This document shows positions 1 to 5,359 of a DNA stretch of 5,899 bases, piece by piece. The first letter of the stretch is position 1, and each line of letters starts with the position of its first letter. The translations under genes and the position numbers were made by a program. This DNA comes from Paracoccus sp. (in: a-proteobacteria). GTDB lineage: Bacteria; Pseudomonadota; Alphaproteobacteria; Rhodobacterales; Rhodobacteraceae. The notes below the pieces were generated by a model. It did no database searches and was not told the origin of the DNA. It saw only the letters and a list, made by a program, of their open reading frames with translations. The stretch is from assembly GCA_031178645.1 (NCBI GenBank), contig JAPSIP010000111.1:1-5899 (forward strand), written 5' to 3'.

Positions 1-1
1 C

Positions 2-799
2 ATCAAGCAGATCATCTGCATCAAGTGGGGCACGAAGTTCGGGCCGGAATACGTCAACCGCCTGCACGGCATGATCGCCCGCAACATCACGCCCCCCTTC
101 CGGCTGTTCTGCTTCACCGACGATGGCAGCGGCCTGCATCCGGACATCGCAGTCCGGCCGCTGCCAGAGTTCGCTTATGAGGCGCCCGTCAGGACCAAGG
201 GCAAATGGCCCAAGTCGCGGTTATGGGGCGATCTGGGCGACGTGACGGGCGTGGTGCTGTTTCTCGATCTGGATGTAATCGTCACCGGCAACCTGGACCC
301 GTTCTTCACCTTCGGCGATCCTGATGACACGATCCTGGGCCGCAACCCGAACACCCCTTTCGAGAAACTGGGCCAGACTTCCGTCTATCGGATGCGCGTG
401 GGCAAGCTGAAGCCGCTGCAGGACATCTTTCGCGCCGATCCACAGGCCGTGGCGGACCGGTACACATACGAACAGCGTTTCGTCACCCGCAACGCGCCCG
501 GCGGCGTCAGGTTCTGGCCGCGCGGCTGGCTTGCGCATTTCCGGATGCACTCGGTCCCGCCCTTCCCGCTGAACTATATCCGCGAACCGAAGGTGCCGAA
601 GAACAGCCGCATCGTGATCTTCGCGGGCAACCTCAACCCGCCCGATGCCATCGCCGGACGCTGGACCGAGGACGAGCAGCACCGCCCGCCGCTGGATCAC
701 CTGCGCGCGACCTTCGGCGGGCGGCGGGAAAGCCTGTCCAAGCATCTGCGACATTACCTGCTGCCCGCCTCATGGGTCAGGGATCTGTGGCGGGAATAG
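2..799 (+). CDS. GT8-like glycosyltransferase, 5' partial
   Basis: Probable glycosyltransferase that transfers a sugar from a nucleotide-sugar donor, perhaps in surface polysaccharide or LPS synthesis; donor and acceptor cannot be read from the sequence. The frame is open from base 2, giving 265 residues before the TAG stop. It begins IKQIICIKWGTKFGPEYVNR, which reads as the first beta strand of a GT-A fold, so the true start is probably only one or a few codons outside the window. The internal ATG at 71 would remove that strand and is not favoured. A hydrophobic strand followed by DLD (bases 266-274, within LFLDLDVIVTGNLDPFF) matches the metal- and nucleotide-binding DxD motif. Near the C-terminus, HFRMH and IVIFAGNLNPPDAI resemble the His/Gly-Pro region that closes GT8 enzymes. 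There is no signal peptide or membrane segment, so it is probably cytoplasmic. The fold is fairly certain; GT8 membership is inference. Confidence 0.75.
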   Translation: MKQIICIKWGTKFGPEYVNRLHGMIARNITPPFRLFCFTDDGSGLHPDIAVRPLPEFAYEAPVRTKGKWPKSRLWGDLGDVTGVVLFLDLDVIVTGNLDPFFTFGDPDDTILGRNPNTPFEKLGQTSVYRMRVGKLKPLQDIFRADPQAVADRYTYEQRFVTRNAPGGVRFWPRGWLAHFRMHSVPPFPLNYIREPKVPKNSRIVIFAGNLNPPDAIAGRWTEDEQHRPPLDHLRATFGGRRESLSKHLRHYLLPASWVRDLWRE

Positions 800-946
800 C
801 ATGGCCCTGCCCCGCGCGCCCACGGCTGTCAGACGCCATGGCGGCAGCCATTGGCCATAAGGTATCAGCCTTCGGCTTTCTGTAGGAGGCACTGAAACGC
901 GCGATCTTTCCCCTGACAGGCTAGCAACTGGGCCAAGACGGGATCA
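800..946. other. intergenic stretch without a recognisable gene
   Basis: This stretch lies between the glycosyltransferase stop and the first possible methyltransferase start, and would reach 1000 or 1003 if that gene starts later. It holds a 10-bp palindrome CGCCATGGCG (834-843), a weak hairpin AGCC-TTC-GGCT followed by TT (867-879) that could be a poor terminator, and a perfect Shine-Dalgarno-like AGGAGG (884-889) with no ATG, GTG or TTG at a usable distance. A 19-codon ATG frame (801-860) has no supporting evidence. No clear promoter for the methyltransferase could be found. Third-position GC in the open frames here is lower than in the flanking genes. Confidence 0.5.
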
Positions 947-1447
947 ATGTCACCGCGGAACTGGGATTGGCGGGAAATGTATCGGCTACGATGGACAGGA
1001 ATGATGAGGCTGACGGCGGACTATCCGAAGGTCTGGCTTGCGGGATTTGCTTTGGCAGCGTGGCTTGCGGGCCAGGTCGCGCCGCATGGGTCTGATTGGC
1101 TGCCGGGCTGGGGCCTCGCCGGCGTGATGGCGGGACTGGCGCTGATGGGCTGGGCTGGGTGGACGATGCGGCAGGCGCGGACGACAGTCGATCCGCATGG
1201 CCAGCCGAACCAGCTTGTCACCTGGGGGCCGTTCCGCCTGTCCCGCAACCCGATCTATCTGGCTGATGCGCTGATCCTGGCGGGGCTCTGCCTGGTCTTC
1301 CACTCTCCGCTGGCCGCGCTGCCGCTGGTTGCGGGCTTCGTGGCGGTGATCTCGGCCCGCTTCATCCCGGCCGAGGAAGAACGCCTGGCCCATGCCTTTC
1401 CCGAGGCTTTCGCCCGGTACTGCCGACAGACGCGCCGCTGGCTGTAA
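947..1447 (+). CDS. isoprenylcysteine carboxyl methyltransferase (ICMT)/PEMT-family membrane protein
   Basis: Small integral membrane protein of up to 166 residues from the ICMT/phospholipid methyltransferase superfamily, which uses S-adenosylmethionine at the membrane. The substrate in bacteria of this type is generally unknown and cannot be inferred here. Hydrophobic segments lie at about residues 28-45, 53-73, 103-118 and 121-142. The family signature GPFRLSRNPIYL is at 94-105, followed by the C-terminal EEERL (143-147) and a F-x-x-Y-x-x-x-x-RRW-type ending, which in this family contribute to the cofactor pocket. The start is uncertain: ATG 947 gives the longest form, but ATG 977, 1001 and 1004 are in frame and all have weak or badly spaced ribosome sites. 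Residues 2-21 use codons rare elsewhere in the window (TCA, CTA, CGA, ACA, GGA, AGG), so 1001 or 1004 may be the real start, giving about 147-148 residues. The gene ends 72 bp before hom, which has its own promoter. Confidence 0.8.
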   Translation: MSPRNWDWREMYRLRWTGMMRLTADYPKVWLAGFALAAWLAGQVAPHGSDWLPGWGLAGVMAGLALMGWAGWTMRQARTTVDPHGQPNQLVTWGPFRLSRNPIYLADALILAGLCLVFHSPLAALPLVAGFVAVISARFIPAEEERLAHAFPEAFARYCRQTRRWL

Positions 1448-1463
1448 AGGCGGCTTTCCCGCG

Positions 1464-1492
1464 TTGCATGACGGCGCGGCCCGCGCTAACAG
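1464..1492 (+). promoter_or_regulatory. probable hom promoter
   Basis: A -35-like TTGCAT (1464-1469) and a -10-like TAACAG (1487-1492) are separated by exactly 17 bp, in the short gap after the methyltransferase stop. The predicted transcript would start near 1499 and leave a leader of about 20 nt before the hom start. The arrangement, including GCGC directly before the -10, is the same as in the proposed ssb promoter. The match to sigma-70 consensus is partial, as is common in GC-rich alphaproteobacteria. The call is inference from spacing and position. Confidence 0.45.
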
Positions 1493-1509
1493 CAGGCGAC
1501 CTTAGGACA

Positions 1510-1515
1510 AGAGGA
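1510..1515 (+). promoter_or_regulatory. ribosome binding site of hom
   Basis: AGAGGA lies 4 nt before ATG 1520 and is the only good Shine-Dalgarno sequence near this end of the open frame. It supports 1520 as the start of homoserine dehydrogenase. Confidence 0.7.
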
Positions 1516-1519
1516 TTTC

Positions 1520-2824
1520 ATGTCGTCCCTCCTTCGCCCCGATCCCCTGAGACTTGGCATCGCCGGGCTTGGCACCGTCGGGATCGGTGTCGTCAAGATC
1601 GTCCAGAAACACGCCGACCTTCTGTCGCGCCGCACCGGCCGCCCCGTGGCGATCACCGCCATCTGCGCCCGCGACCGCATGAAGAACCGCGACGCCGACC
1701 TGTCCGCCTATCGCTGGGAAGACGACGCGATGGCCGTCGCCACCGCCGATGATGTGGATGTCTTCGTGGAACTGGTGGGCGGCGACAGCGGCATCGCCAA
1801 GGACAGCATCGAGGCAGCGCTGCGGTCGGGCAAGGACGTCGTGACCGCCAACAAGGCGCTGCTAGCCGTCCACGGGCAGGCGCTTGCCGAGCTGGCCGAA
1901 GGCCTGGGCCGGACCCTGCGCTTCGAGGCTGCGGTGGCGGGTGGCATCCCGGTCATCAAGGCGATGACGGAATCGCTGGCTGGGAACGAGATCCGCCGCG
2001 TCATGGGCGTGATGAACGGCACCTGCAACTATATCCTGACGCGGATGGAAAGCGCGGGCCTGCCCTACGAGGCCGTGTTCGAGGAAGCCCGGCAGTTGGG
2101 ATATCTCGAGGCCGATCCGACGCTGGACGTGGGCGGCATCGACGCGGGCCACAAGCTGTCGATCCTGTCGTCGATCGCCTTTGGCACGCAGGTCAACTTC
2201 GATGCAGTCGAGATTGAGGGGATCGAGCGCGTCAGCATCGACGACATCCGCCGCGCCGCCGACATGGGCTACAAGATCAAGCTGCTGGGCGTGGCGCAGA
2301 TGACCCCGCGCGGTCTGGAACAGCGCATGTCGCCCTGCCTGGTGCCTGCGGACAGCCCGCTGGGCCAGCTGGTGGGCGGCACGAACATGGTGGTGGTCGA
2401 AGGCGACAGCGTAGGCCAGATCGTGCTGCGCGGCGCGGGCGCGGGCGAGGGTCCGACCGCAAGCGCCGTCCTGTCCGACATCGTCGAGGTCGCCCGCGGC
2501 GTCCGCCTGCCGGTCTTCGGCCAGCCCGCGACATCGCTGAAGGCCGCCCAGCCCGCCCGGACCGCCGTTCCCGCAGCTTATTACCTGCGCCTGGAATTGC
2601 AGGACAAGCCGGGGGCGCTTGCCAAGGTCGCGACGGTGCTGGGCGATGCGGGCATTTCCATCGACCGGATGCGCCAATACGGCCAGCACAGCCCCGAGAG
2701 CGTCCCGGTCCTGGTCGTGACCCACAAGACCACGCCGGAAGCCATCGACTTTGCCATCGAAGCCCTGCCCCGGACCGGCGTCCTGGCAGGCGATCCGGTG
2801 GAGCTTCGGATCGAGGAAGTTTAA
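1520..2824 (+). CDS. hom: homoserine dehydrogenase
   Basis: Cytoplasmic NAD(P)H-dependent enzyme that reduces L-aspartate 4-semialdehyde to L-homoserine, the branch point to threonine and methionine. The 434 residues fit the monofunctional bacterial form, with no aspartokinase domain. In order: a Rossmann domain with GLGTVG at 16-21; TANK with Lys112, which aligns with yeast Lys117; the catalytic domain with VMGVMNGTCNYIL (161-173) and GYLEADP (194-200); and GIDAGHK with Asp208 and Lys212, matching the yeast catalytic Asp219/Lys223 pair, while Glu197 matches Glu208. A C-terminal ACT domain (about 354-434, YYLRLELQDKPGALAKV) is the usual site of threonine feedback inhibition, which is therefore likely here. 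The start at 1520 is fixed by AGAGGA. The gene has its own putative promoter and a hairpin just after the stop. All key residues are intact. The frames open on the opposite strand are shadows. Confidence 0.97.
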   Translation: MSSLLRPDPLRLGIAGLGTVGIGVVKIVQKHADLLSRRTGRPVAITAICARDRMKNRDADLSAYRWEDDAMAVATADDVDVFVELVGGDSGIAKDSIEAALRSGKDVVTANKALLAVHGQALAELAEGLGRTLRFEAAVAGGIPVIKAMTESLAGNEIRRVMGVMNGTCNYILTRMESAGLPYEAVFEEARQLGYLEADPTLDVGGIDAGHKLSILSSIAFGTQVNFDAVEIEGIERVSIDDIRRAADMGYKIKLLGVAQMTPRGLEQRMSPCLVPADSPLGQLVGGTNMVVVEGDSVGQIVLRGAGAGEGPTASAVLSDIVEVARGVRLPVFGQPATSLKAAQPARTAVPAAYYLRLELQDKPGALAKVATVLGDAGISIDRMRQYGQHSPESVPVLVVTHKTTPEAIDFAIEALPRTGVLAGDPVELRIEEV

Positions 2825-2832
2825 GGAAGAAA

Positions 2833-2848
2833 GGGGCGCTCGCGCCCC
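2833..2848. terminator. hairpin terminator between hom and the lytic transglycosylase
   Basis: GGGGCG-CTCG-CGCCCC forms a perfect 6-bp stem with a 4-nt loop, starting 9 nt after the hom stop. On the plus strand it is followed by CTCTTG, a poor U-tract. On the minus strand it is followed by TTTCTT, which makes it a better intrinsic terminator for the transglycosylase transcript. It probably works in both directions. Confidence 0.7.
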
Positions 2849-2851
2849 CTC

Positions 2852-2872
2852 TTGCCTCGGTCCCCGAGGCAA
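2852..2872. terminator. second perfect hairpin after hom
   Basis: TTGCCTCGG and CCGAGGCAA form a perfect 9-bp stem around the 3-nt loop TCC. It begins 3 nt after the first hairpin. There is no real T-tract on either side, so it may back up the first hairpin, protect a 3' end, or belong to the adjacent repeat-like element. The sequence CCCCGAGG of its right arm recurs at 2878-2885. Confidence 0.6.
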
Positions 2873-2874
2873 TT

Positions 2875-2910
2875 CACCCCCGAGGATATTTCTGCACAGA
2901 AGATGAAGCC
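2875..2910. repeat. candidate dispersed intergenic repeat
   Basis: The segment contains CCCCGAGGATATTT followed after 6 nt by CAGAAGATGAAG and ends at the transglycosylase stop codon. I recall closely similar GGGGATATTT...AGAAGATGAAG strings in intergenic regions of many Rhodobacteraceae genomes, often downstream of genes. Only one copy is in this window, so its repeat nature rests on memory and is not shown here. Within the window its first 8 bases (CCCCGAGG) repeat the right arm of the preceding hairpin. Confidence 0.4.
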
Positions 2911-3540
2911 TCAGCCCCCCGCGATGATCCGCACATAGTTTCGCGTTTCGCGGTAAGGCGGGATCCCCTTGTACTTCTGTACCGCACCCGGCCCGGCATT
3001 ATAGGCGGCGAGGGCAAGGCGCCAGTTGCCGAACTGGTTGTACATCATACGCAGATATCGCGCGCCGCCTTGCAGGTTCTGAACCGGGTCATGCGGGTTG
3101 ACGCCCAGCTTGGCGGCGGTTCCCGGCATAAGCTGGGCCAGGCCCGTGGCACCCTTGTGCGACCGGGCGCGGGGGTTCCAGCCCGATTCCTGCTGCACCA
3201 GGCGCAGGAACAGATCCTCGGGGATGCCATAGCGGCGGGCGGCTTCGCGGGCGTGGGGAATGAAGTCGCTGCGCTTGCCGCGATAGGCAGGAATATTGGC
3301 GGAAAGCTGGATATCGACCGAGTTGTCGCCGCCGCTTCGTGCATTGGGGCGCAGGCGGGCCGATTGCTGATACTGGCCAGCCAGCCGCGAATCCATCAGC
3401 CGGGTCTGGCGGGCGAACTGCTCGGCCCGGGATTTGGACGAACTGCCCGACAGGCGAAGTCCTTCGGCCGCGGCAGGCAATGCAAGGCCTGCGATCACCA
3501 TCGCGCACAGACCCGCCTTGATGGTAGGGATGATCTTCAT
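2911..3540 (-). CDS. secreted SLT-family lytic transglycosylase
   Basis: Periplasmic enzyme that cleaves the MurNAc-GlcNAc bond of peptidoglycan to leave 1,6-anhydro-MurNAc, for wall turnover or for making gaps for envelope machines. The 209-residue product starts with a Sec signal peptide (KIIPTIK, then a hydrophobic core, LPAAA with likely cleavage after Ala25). Residues 26-90 are a Ser/Arg/Gln-rich linker without a recognised domain. The SLT domain spans about 92-206: catalytic Glu118 in [19 protein letters not shown] (133-142), [10 protein letters not shown] (178-187) and the terminal PYRETRNYV. There is no lipobox at Cys12, so it is not predicted to be a lipoprotein. The frame is open to 3627, but ATG 3540 is chosen because it begins the signal peptide, has GAGGGA 7 nt upstream, and the longer form would run through the promoter. 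The specific role is unknown. Confidence 0.93.
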   Translation of the reverse strand: MKIIPTIKAGLCAMVIAGLALPAAAEGLRLSGSSSKSRAEQFARQTRLMDSRLAGQYQQSARLRPNARSGGDNSVDIQLSANIPAYRGKRSDFIPHAREAARRYGIPEDLFLRLVQQESGWNPRARSHKGATGLAQLMPGTAAKLGVNPHDPVQNLQGGARYLRMMYNQFGNWRLALAAYNAGPGAVQKYKGIPPYRETRNYVRIIAGG

Positions 3541-3574
3541 GTCCCTGTCCCTCGTTGTTGTGGGTTTTGACGGG

Positions 3575-3603
3575 ACTATACAGAAAAGCCGGCGCGTCGC
3601 CAG
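3575..3603 (-). promoter_or_regulatory. probable promoter of the lytic transglycosylase
   Basis: Read on the minus strand, CTGGCG (3603-3598) and TATAGT (3580-3575) are separated by 17 bp. The -10 matches five of six consensus bases; the -35 is weaker. The predicted start near 3567 leaves a leader of about 27 nt containing two AGGGAC copies (3552-3541), the first of which supplies the ribosome site. This is the best sigma-70-like site in the window. Confidence 0.6.
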
Positions 3604-3665
3604 TCTCGCTTTTCGGACAGGTCGCACGCGGCGGCAAAGCGCGCATTGACATCGCGGATTTGCTT

Positions 3666-3694
3666 TTGCATCGCCCCAAGCCCTGCGCTAGACC
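3666..3694 (+). promoter_or_regulatory. probable ssb promoter
   Basis: TTGCAT (3666-3671) and TAGACC (3689-3694) are 17 bp apart, with GCGC just before the -10, the same pattern as before hom. Transcription would begin near 3701, about 26 nt before the ssb start. A perfect -35 hexamer TTGACA also occurs at 3646-3651, but no acceptable -10 lies 16-18 bp after it, so it is either a second weak promoter or chance. No GTTC/GAAC-type alphaproteobacterial LexA box was found in 3541-3726. Confidence 0.45.
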
Positions 3695-3715
3695 GTCAGG
3701 CAAAGACACATTTGC

Positions 3716-3721
3716 AGGAAA
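3716..3721 (+). promoter_or_regulatory. ribosome binding site of ssb
   Basis: AGGAAA lies 5 nt before ATG 3727. It decides the start of ssb against longer readings of the same frame, which is open further upstream into the promoter region. Confidence 0.7.
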
Positions 3722-3726
3722 ACGTC

Positions 3727-4227
3727 ATGGCAGGCAGCGTCAACAAGGTCATCCTGATCGGCAATCTGGGCCGCGACCCCGAAATCCGCACCTTCCAGAA
3801 CGGCGGCAAGGTCGCGAACCTGCGGATCGCGACGTCGGAACAGTGGAAGGACCGCAACACGGGCGAGCGCAAGGAACGGACCGAATGGCACAGCGTCGCC
3901 ATCATGTCCGAGGGCCTTGTGAACGTGGTCGAGCGGTTCCTGAAGAAGGGCAGCAAGGTCTATGTCGAGGGCCAGCTGGAAACCCGCAAATGGCAGGACC
4001 AGTCCGGCCAGGAGCGCTACACGACCGAGATCGTGCTGCGCGGCTTCAACGGCACGCTGCAGATGCTGGACGGCCGTGAGGGCGGCGGCGCGGGCGGTGG
4101 CGGGCGCGATAGCGGCGGCAGTTTCGGTGGCGGCTATGACGATTACGAAAAGGGTGGTTCGTCCCCGGCCGGCGGCAGCCAGGGTGGCGGCAGCCGCAGC
4201 GACTATGACGACGAAATCCCGTTCTGA
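3727..4227 (+). CDS. ssb: single-stranded DNA-binding protein
   Basis: Binds and protects single-stranded DNA as a homotetramer in replication, recombination and repair, and recruits partner proteins through its C-terminal tip. The 166-residue product has an OB fold at about 3-115: [16 protein letters not shown], Trp40 (SEQW), Trp54 (TEWH), then [20 protein letters not shown] with Trp89. A Gly-rich disordered linker (about 117-158) leads to the acidic tip DYDDEIPF, the canonical interaction peptide. Trp40 and Trp54 keep the same numbers as the DNA-stacking residues of E. coli SSB, but the third one, Phe60, is Met here (VAIM). The start at 3727 fits the AGGAAA site and the family N-terminus. 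It ends with TGA directly followed by TAA. It diverges from the transglycosylase and converges on aroB with a gap of 16 bp. Confidence 0.97.
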   Translation: MAGSVNKVILIGNLGRDPEIRTFQNGGKVANLRIATSEQWKDRNTGERKERTEWHSVAIMSEGLVNVVERFLKKGSKVYVEGQLETRKWQDQSGQERYTTEIVLRGFNGTLQMLDGREGGGAGGGGRDSGGSFGGGYDDYEKGGSSPAGGSQGGGSRSDYDDEIPF

Positions 4228-4235
4228 TAAGGCAC

Positions 4236-4257
4236 GGGGCGCCCTAGCGGGCGTCCC
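4236..4257. terminator. hairpin at the ssb/aroB convergence
   Basis: GGGGCGCCC and GGGCGTCCC pair as a 9-bp stem with one G-T wobble around the loop TAGC. It begins 8 nt after the ssb stop and covers the last codons of aroB; the aroB TAG stop (minus strand, 4246-4244) straddles the loop. Neither strand has a T-tract, so it is a terminator-like structure rather than a standard intrinsic terminator. As the only structure in the short gap, it may serve both transcripts. Confidence 0.5.
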
Positions 4258-5359
4258 GCAGCACTGCGGCCAGCGTATCGGCCTGCACATCGTCGCTGAC
4301 GAAAGCCTCGCCGATGCCGCGCGCCAGAACAAAGCGCAGGCGGCCGTCCACCACCTTCTTGTCTTGCCCCATCAGCGCGATCAGCGCCGCATCGTCCAGC
4401 AAGGCGCCGGGAATGTCGCGCAGCGCGGCGGGCATCCCCATGTCACGAAGATGCGCCAGCACGCGCGACGGCGCCTCTTGGCTGCAAAGTCCCATGCGCG
4501 CGGACAGATCGAAGGCAAGCGCACAGCCGATCGCCACGCCTTCGCCATGCAGCAGCCGGTCGGAATAGCCGGTCGCGGATTCGAGCGCGTGGCCGAAGGT
4601 GTGGCCCAGGTTCAGAAGCGCCCGTTCGCCCTGTTCGGTTTCGTCCCGGGTGACGATCCCCGCCTTCATTGCCACCGAATGGGCGACCGCGTGCTGGCGC
4701 AGGGCCATGTCGTCGCGCAGGCGTGGGGCGTTTTCTTCCAGCCATTCGAAGAAATCCGCATCGCCCAGAAGCCCGTACTTCGCGACCTCTCCATAGCCTG
4801 CCAGAAAATCGCGAGGGCTTAGCGTGTCCAGCACCGCAATGTCGGCAAGCACCAGCGAGGGCTGGTGGAAGGCGCCGATCAGGTTCTTGCCATGCGGGCT
4901 GTTGATGCCGGTCTTGCCGCCGACGCTGCTGTCCACCTGCGCCAGAAGCGTGGTGGGGATCTGCACGAAGCGGACGCCCCGGCGCAGGATCGCCGCCGCA
5001 AACCCCACCAGATCGCCGATCACCCCGCCGCCTAGGGCAACCACGACGTCGCGCCGCTCGACGCGCTGTTCCAGCAGCCATTCGACGGTGCGCGTCAGGT
5101 AGGACCAGCTTTTCGTCGCCTCGCCCGCGGGCAGGACCAGCGCTTCGGACTGGATGCCCTCGGCCTTCAGGGCCGCCTGCAGGCGCGGCAGGTGCAGCCT
5201 GGCCACGGTGTCATCCGTGACGATGGCTAGGCGCGGGCGGCGAAGCAGGGGCGCGATCTCGGCCCCTGCCCGGCCGATCAGGCCGGGGCCGATGCGCACG
5301 TCATAGGCGCGATCGCCTAGGGGGACATGGACGGTGACGGGGTCGGCTTGGCTGGTCAT
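4244..5359 (-). CDS. aroB: 3-dehydroquinate synthase
   Basis: Second step of the shikimate pathway: converts DAHP to 3-dehydroquinate in the cytoplasm, using NAD+ and a divalent metal (Zn or Co). The 371 residues are of normal length. The NAD-binding part has GGGVIGDLVGFAA (110-122), followed by RGVRFVQIPTTLLAQVDSS and GGKTGIN (147-153). The metal ligands are Glu191 (GYGEVAKYG), His253 (LGHTFGHALE) and His271 (LLHGEGVAIG), equivalent to Glu194, His271 and His287 of the Aspergillus enzyme. ATG 5359 is chosen because it overlaps the aroK stop as ATGA, a typical coupled start. Its own ribosome site is weak (GAGA), in keeping with translational coupling. The same frame is open further upstream inside aroK, but that part is a shadow. 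All catalytic positions are present. Confidence 0.97.
   Translation of the reverse strand: MTSQADPVTVHVPLGDRAYDVRIGPGLIGRAGAEIAPLLRRPRLAIVTDDTVARLHLPRLQAALKAEGIQSEALVLPAGEATKSWSYLTRTVEWLLEQRVERRDVVVALGGGVIGDLVGFAAAILRRGVRFVQIPTTLLAQVDSSVGGKTGINSPHGKNLIGAFHQPSLVLADIAVLDTLSPRDFLAGYGEVAKYGLLGDADFFEWLEENAPRLRDDMALRQHAVAHSVAMKAGIVTRDETEQGERALLNLGHTFGHALESATGYSDRLLHGEGVAIGCALAFDLSARMGLCSQEAPSRVLAHLRDMGMPAALRDIPGALLDDAALIALMGQDKKVVDGRLRFVLARGIGEAFVSDDVQADTLAAVLRDAR

Noticed and set aside
221..754. 177-codon minus-strand frame opposite the glycosyltransferase
   Set aside because: Antisense shadow; the plus strand carries a coherent DxD glycosyltransferase, and the minus product has no recognisable motif.
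801..860. 19-codon ATG frame directly after the glycosyltransferase stop
   Set aside because: No distinct ribosome site, Pro/Arg-rich product, no sign of conservation that can be seen here.
884..924. Perfect AGGAGG followed by CTG AAA CGC, a 10-codon leader-like frame
   Set aside because: CTG is only 2 nt after the Shine-Dalgarno-like sequence and is a rare start codon; no other start lies at proper spacing. Most likely chance.
1862..2872. Long open frame on the minus strand (336 codons) opposite hom
   Set aside because: It is fully antisense to an intact hom with all catalytic residues, lies in GC-rich DNA where stops are rare, and gives an Arg/His/Gln-rich product with no domain.
3487..3540. 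Lipoprotein signal for the transglycosylase (Cys12)
   Set aside because: The residues before Cys12 are AGL, which does not fit the lipobox; an AAA signal peptidase I site follows at residues 23-25.
3541..3627. N-terminal extension of the transglycosylase by 29 residues
   Set aside because: The extension is basic, precedes a good signal peptide, and would run through the best promoter in the window; GAGGGA supports ATG 3540.
3541..3726. SOS (LexA) operator between the transglycosylase and ssb
   Set aside because: No GTTC-N7-GTTC or GAAC-N7-GAAC type sequence is present in this gap.
3962..4822. 286-codon plus-strand frame crossing the end of ssb and the 3' half of aroB
   Set aside because: It overlaps two certain genes, and the translation is Ala/Arg-rich low-complexity sequence typical of a shifted frame.
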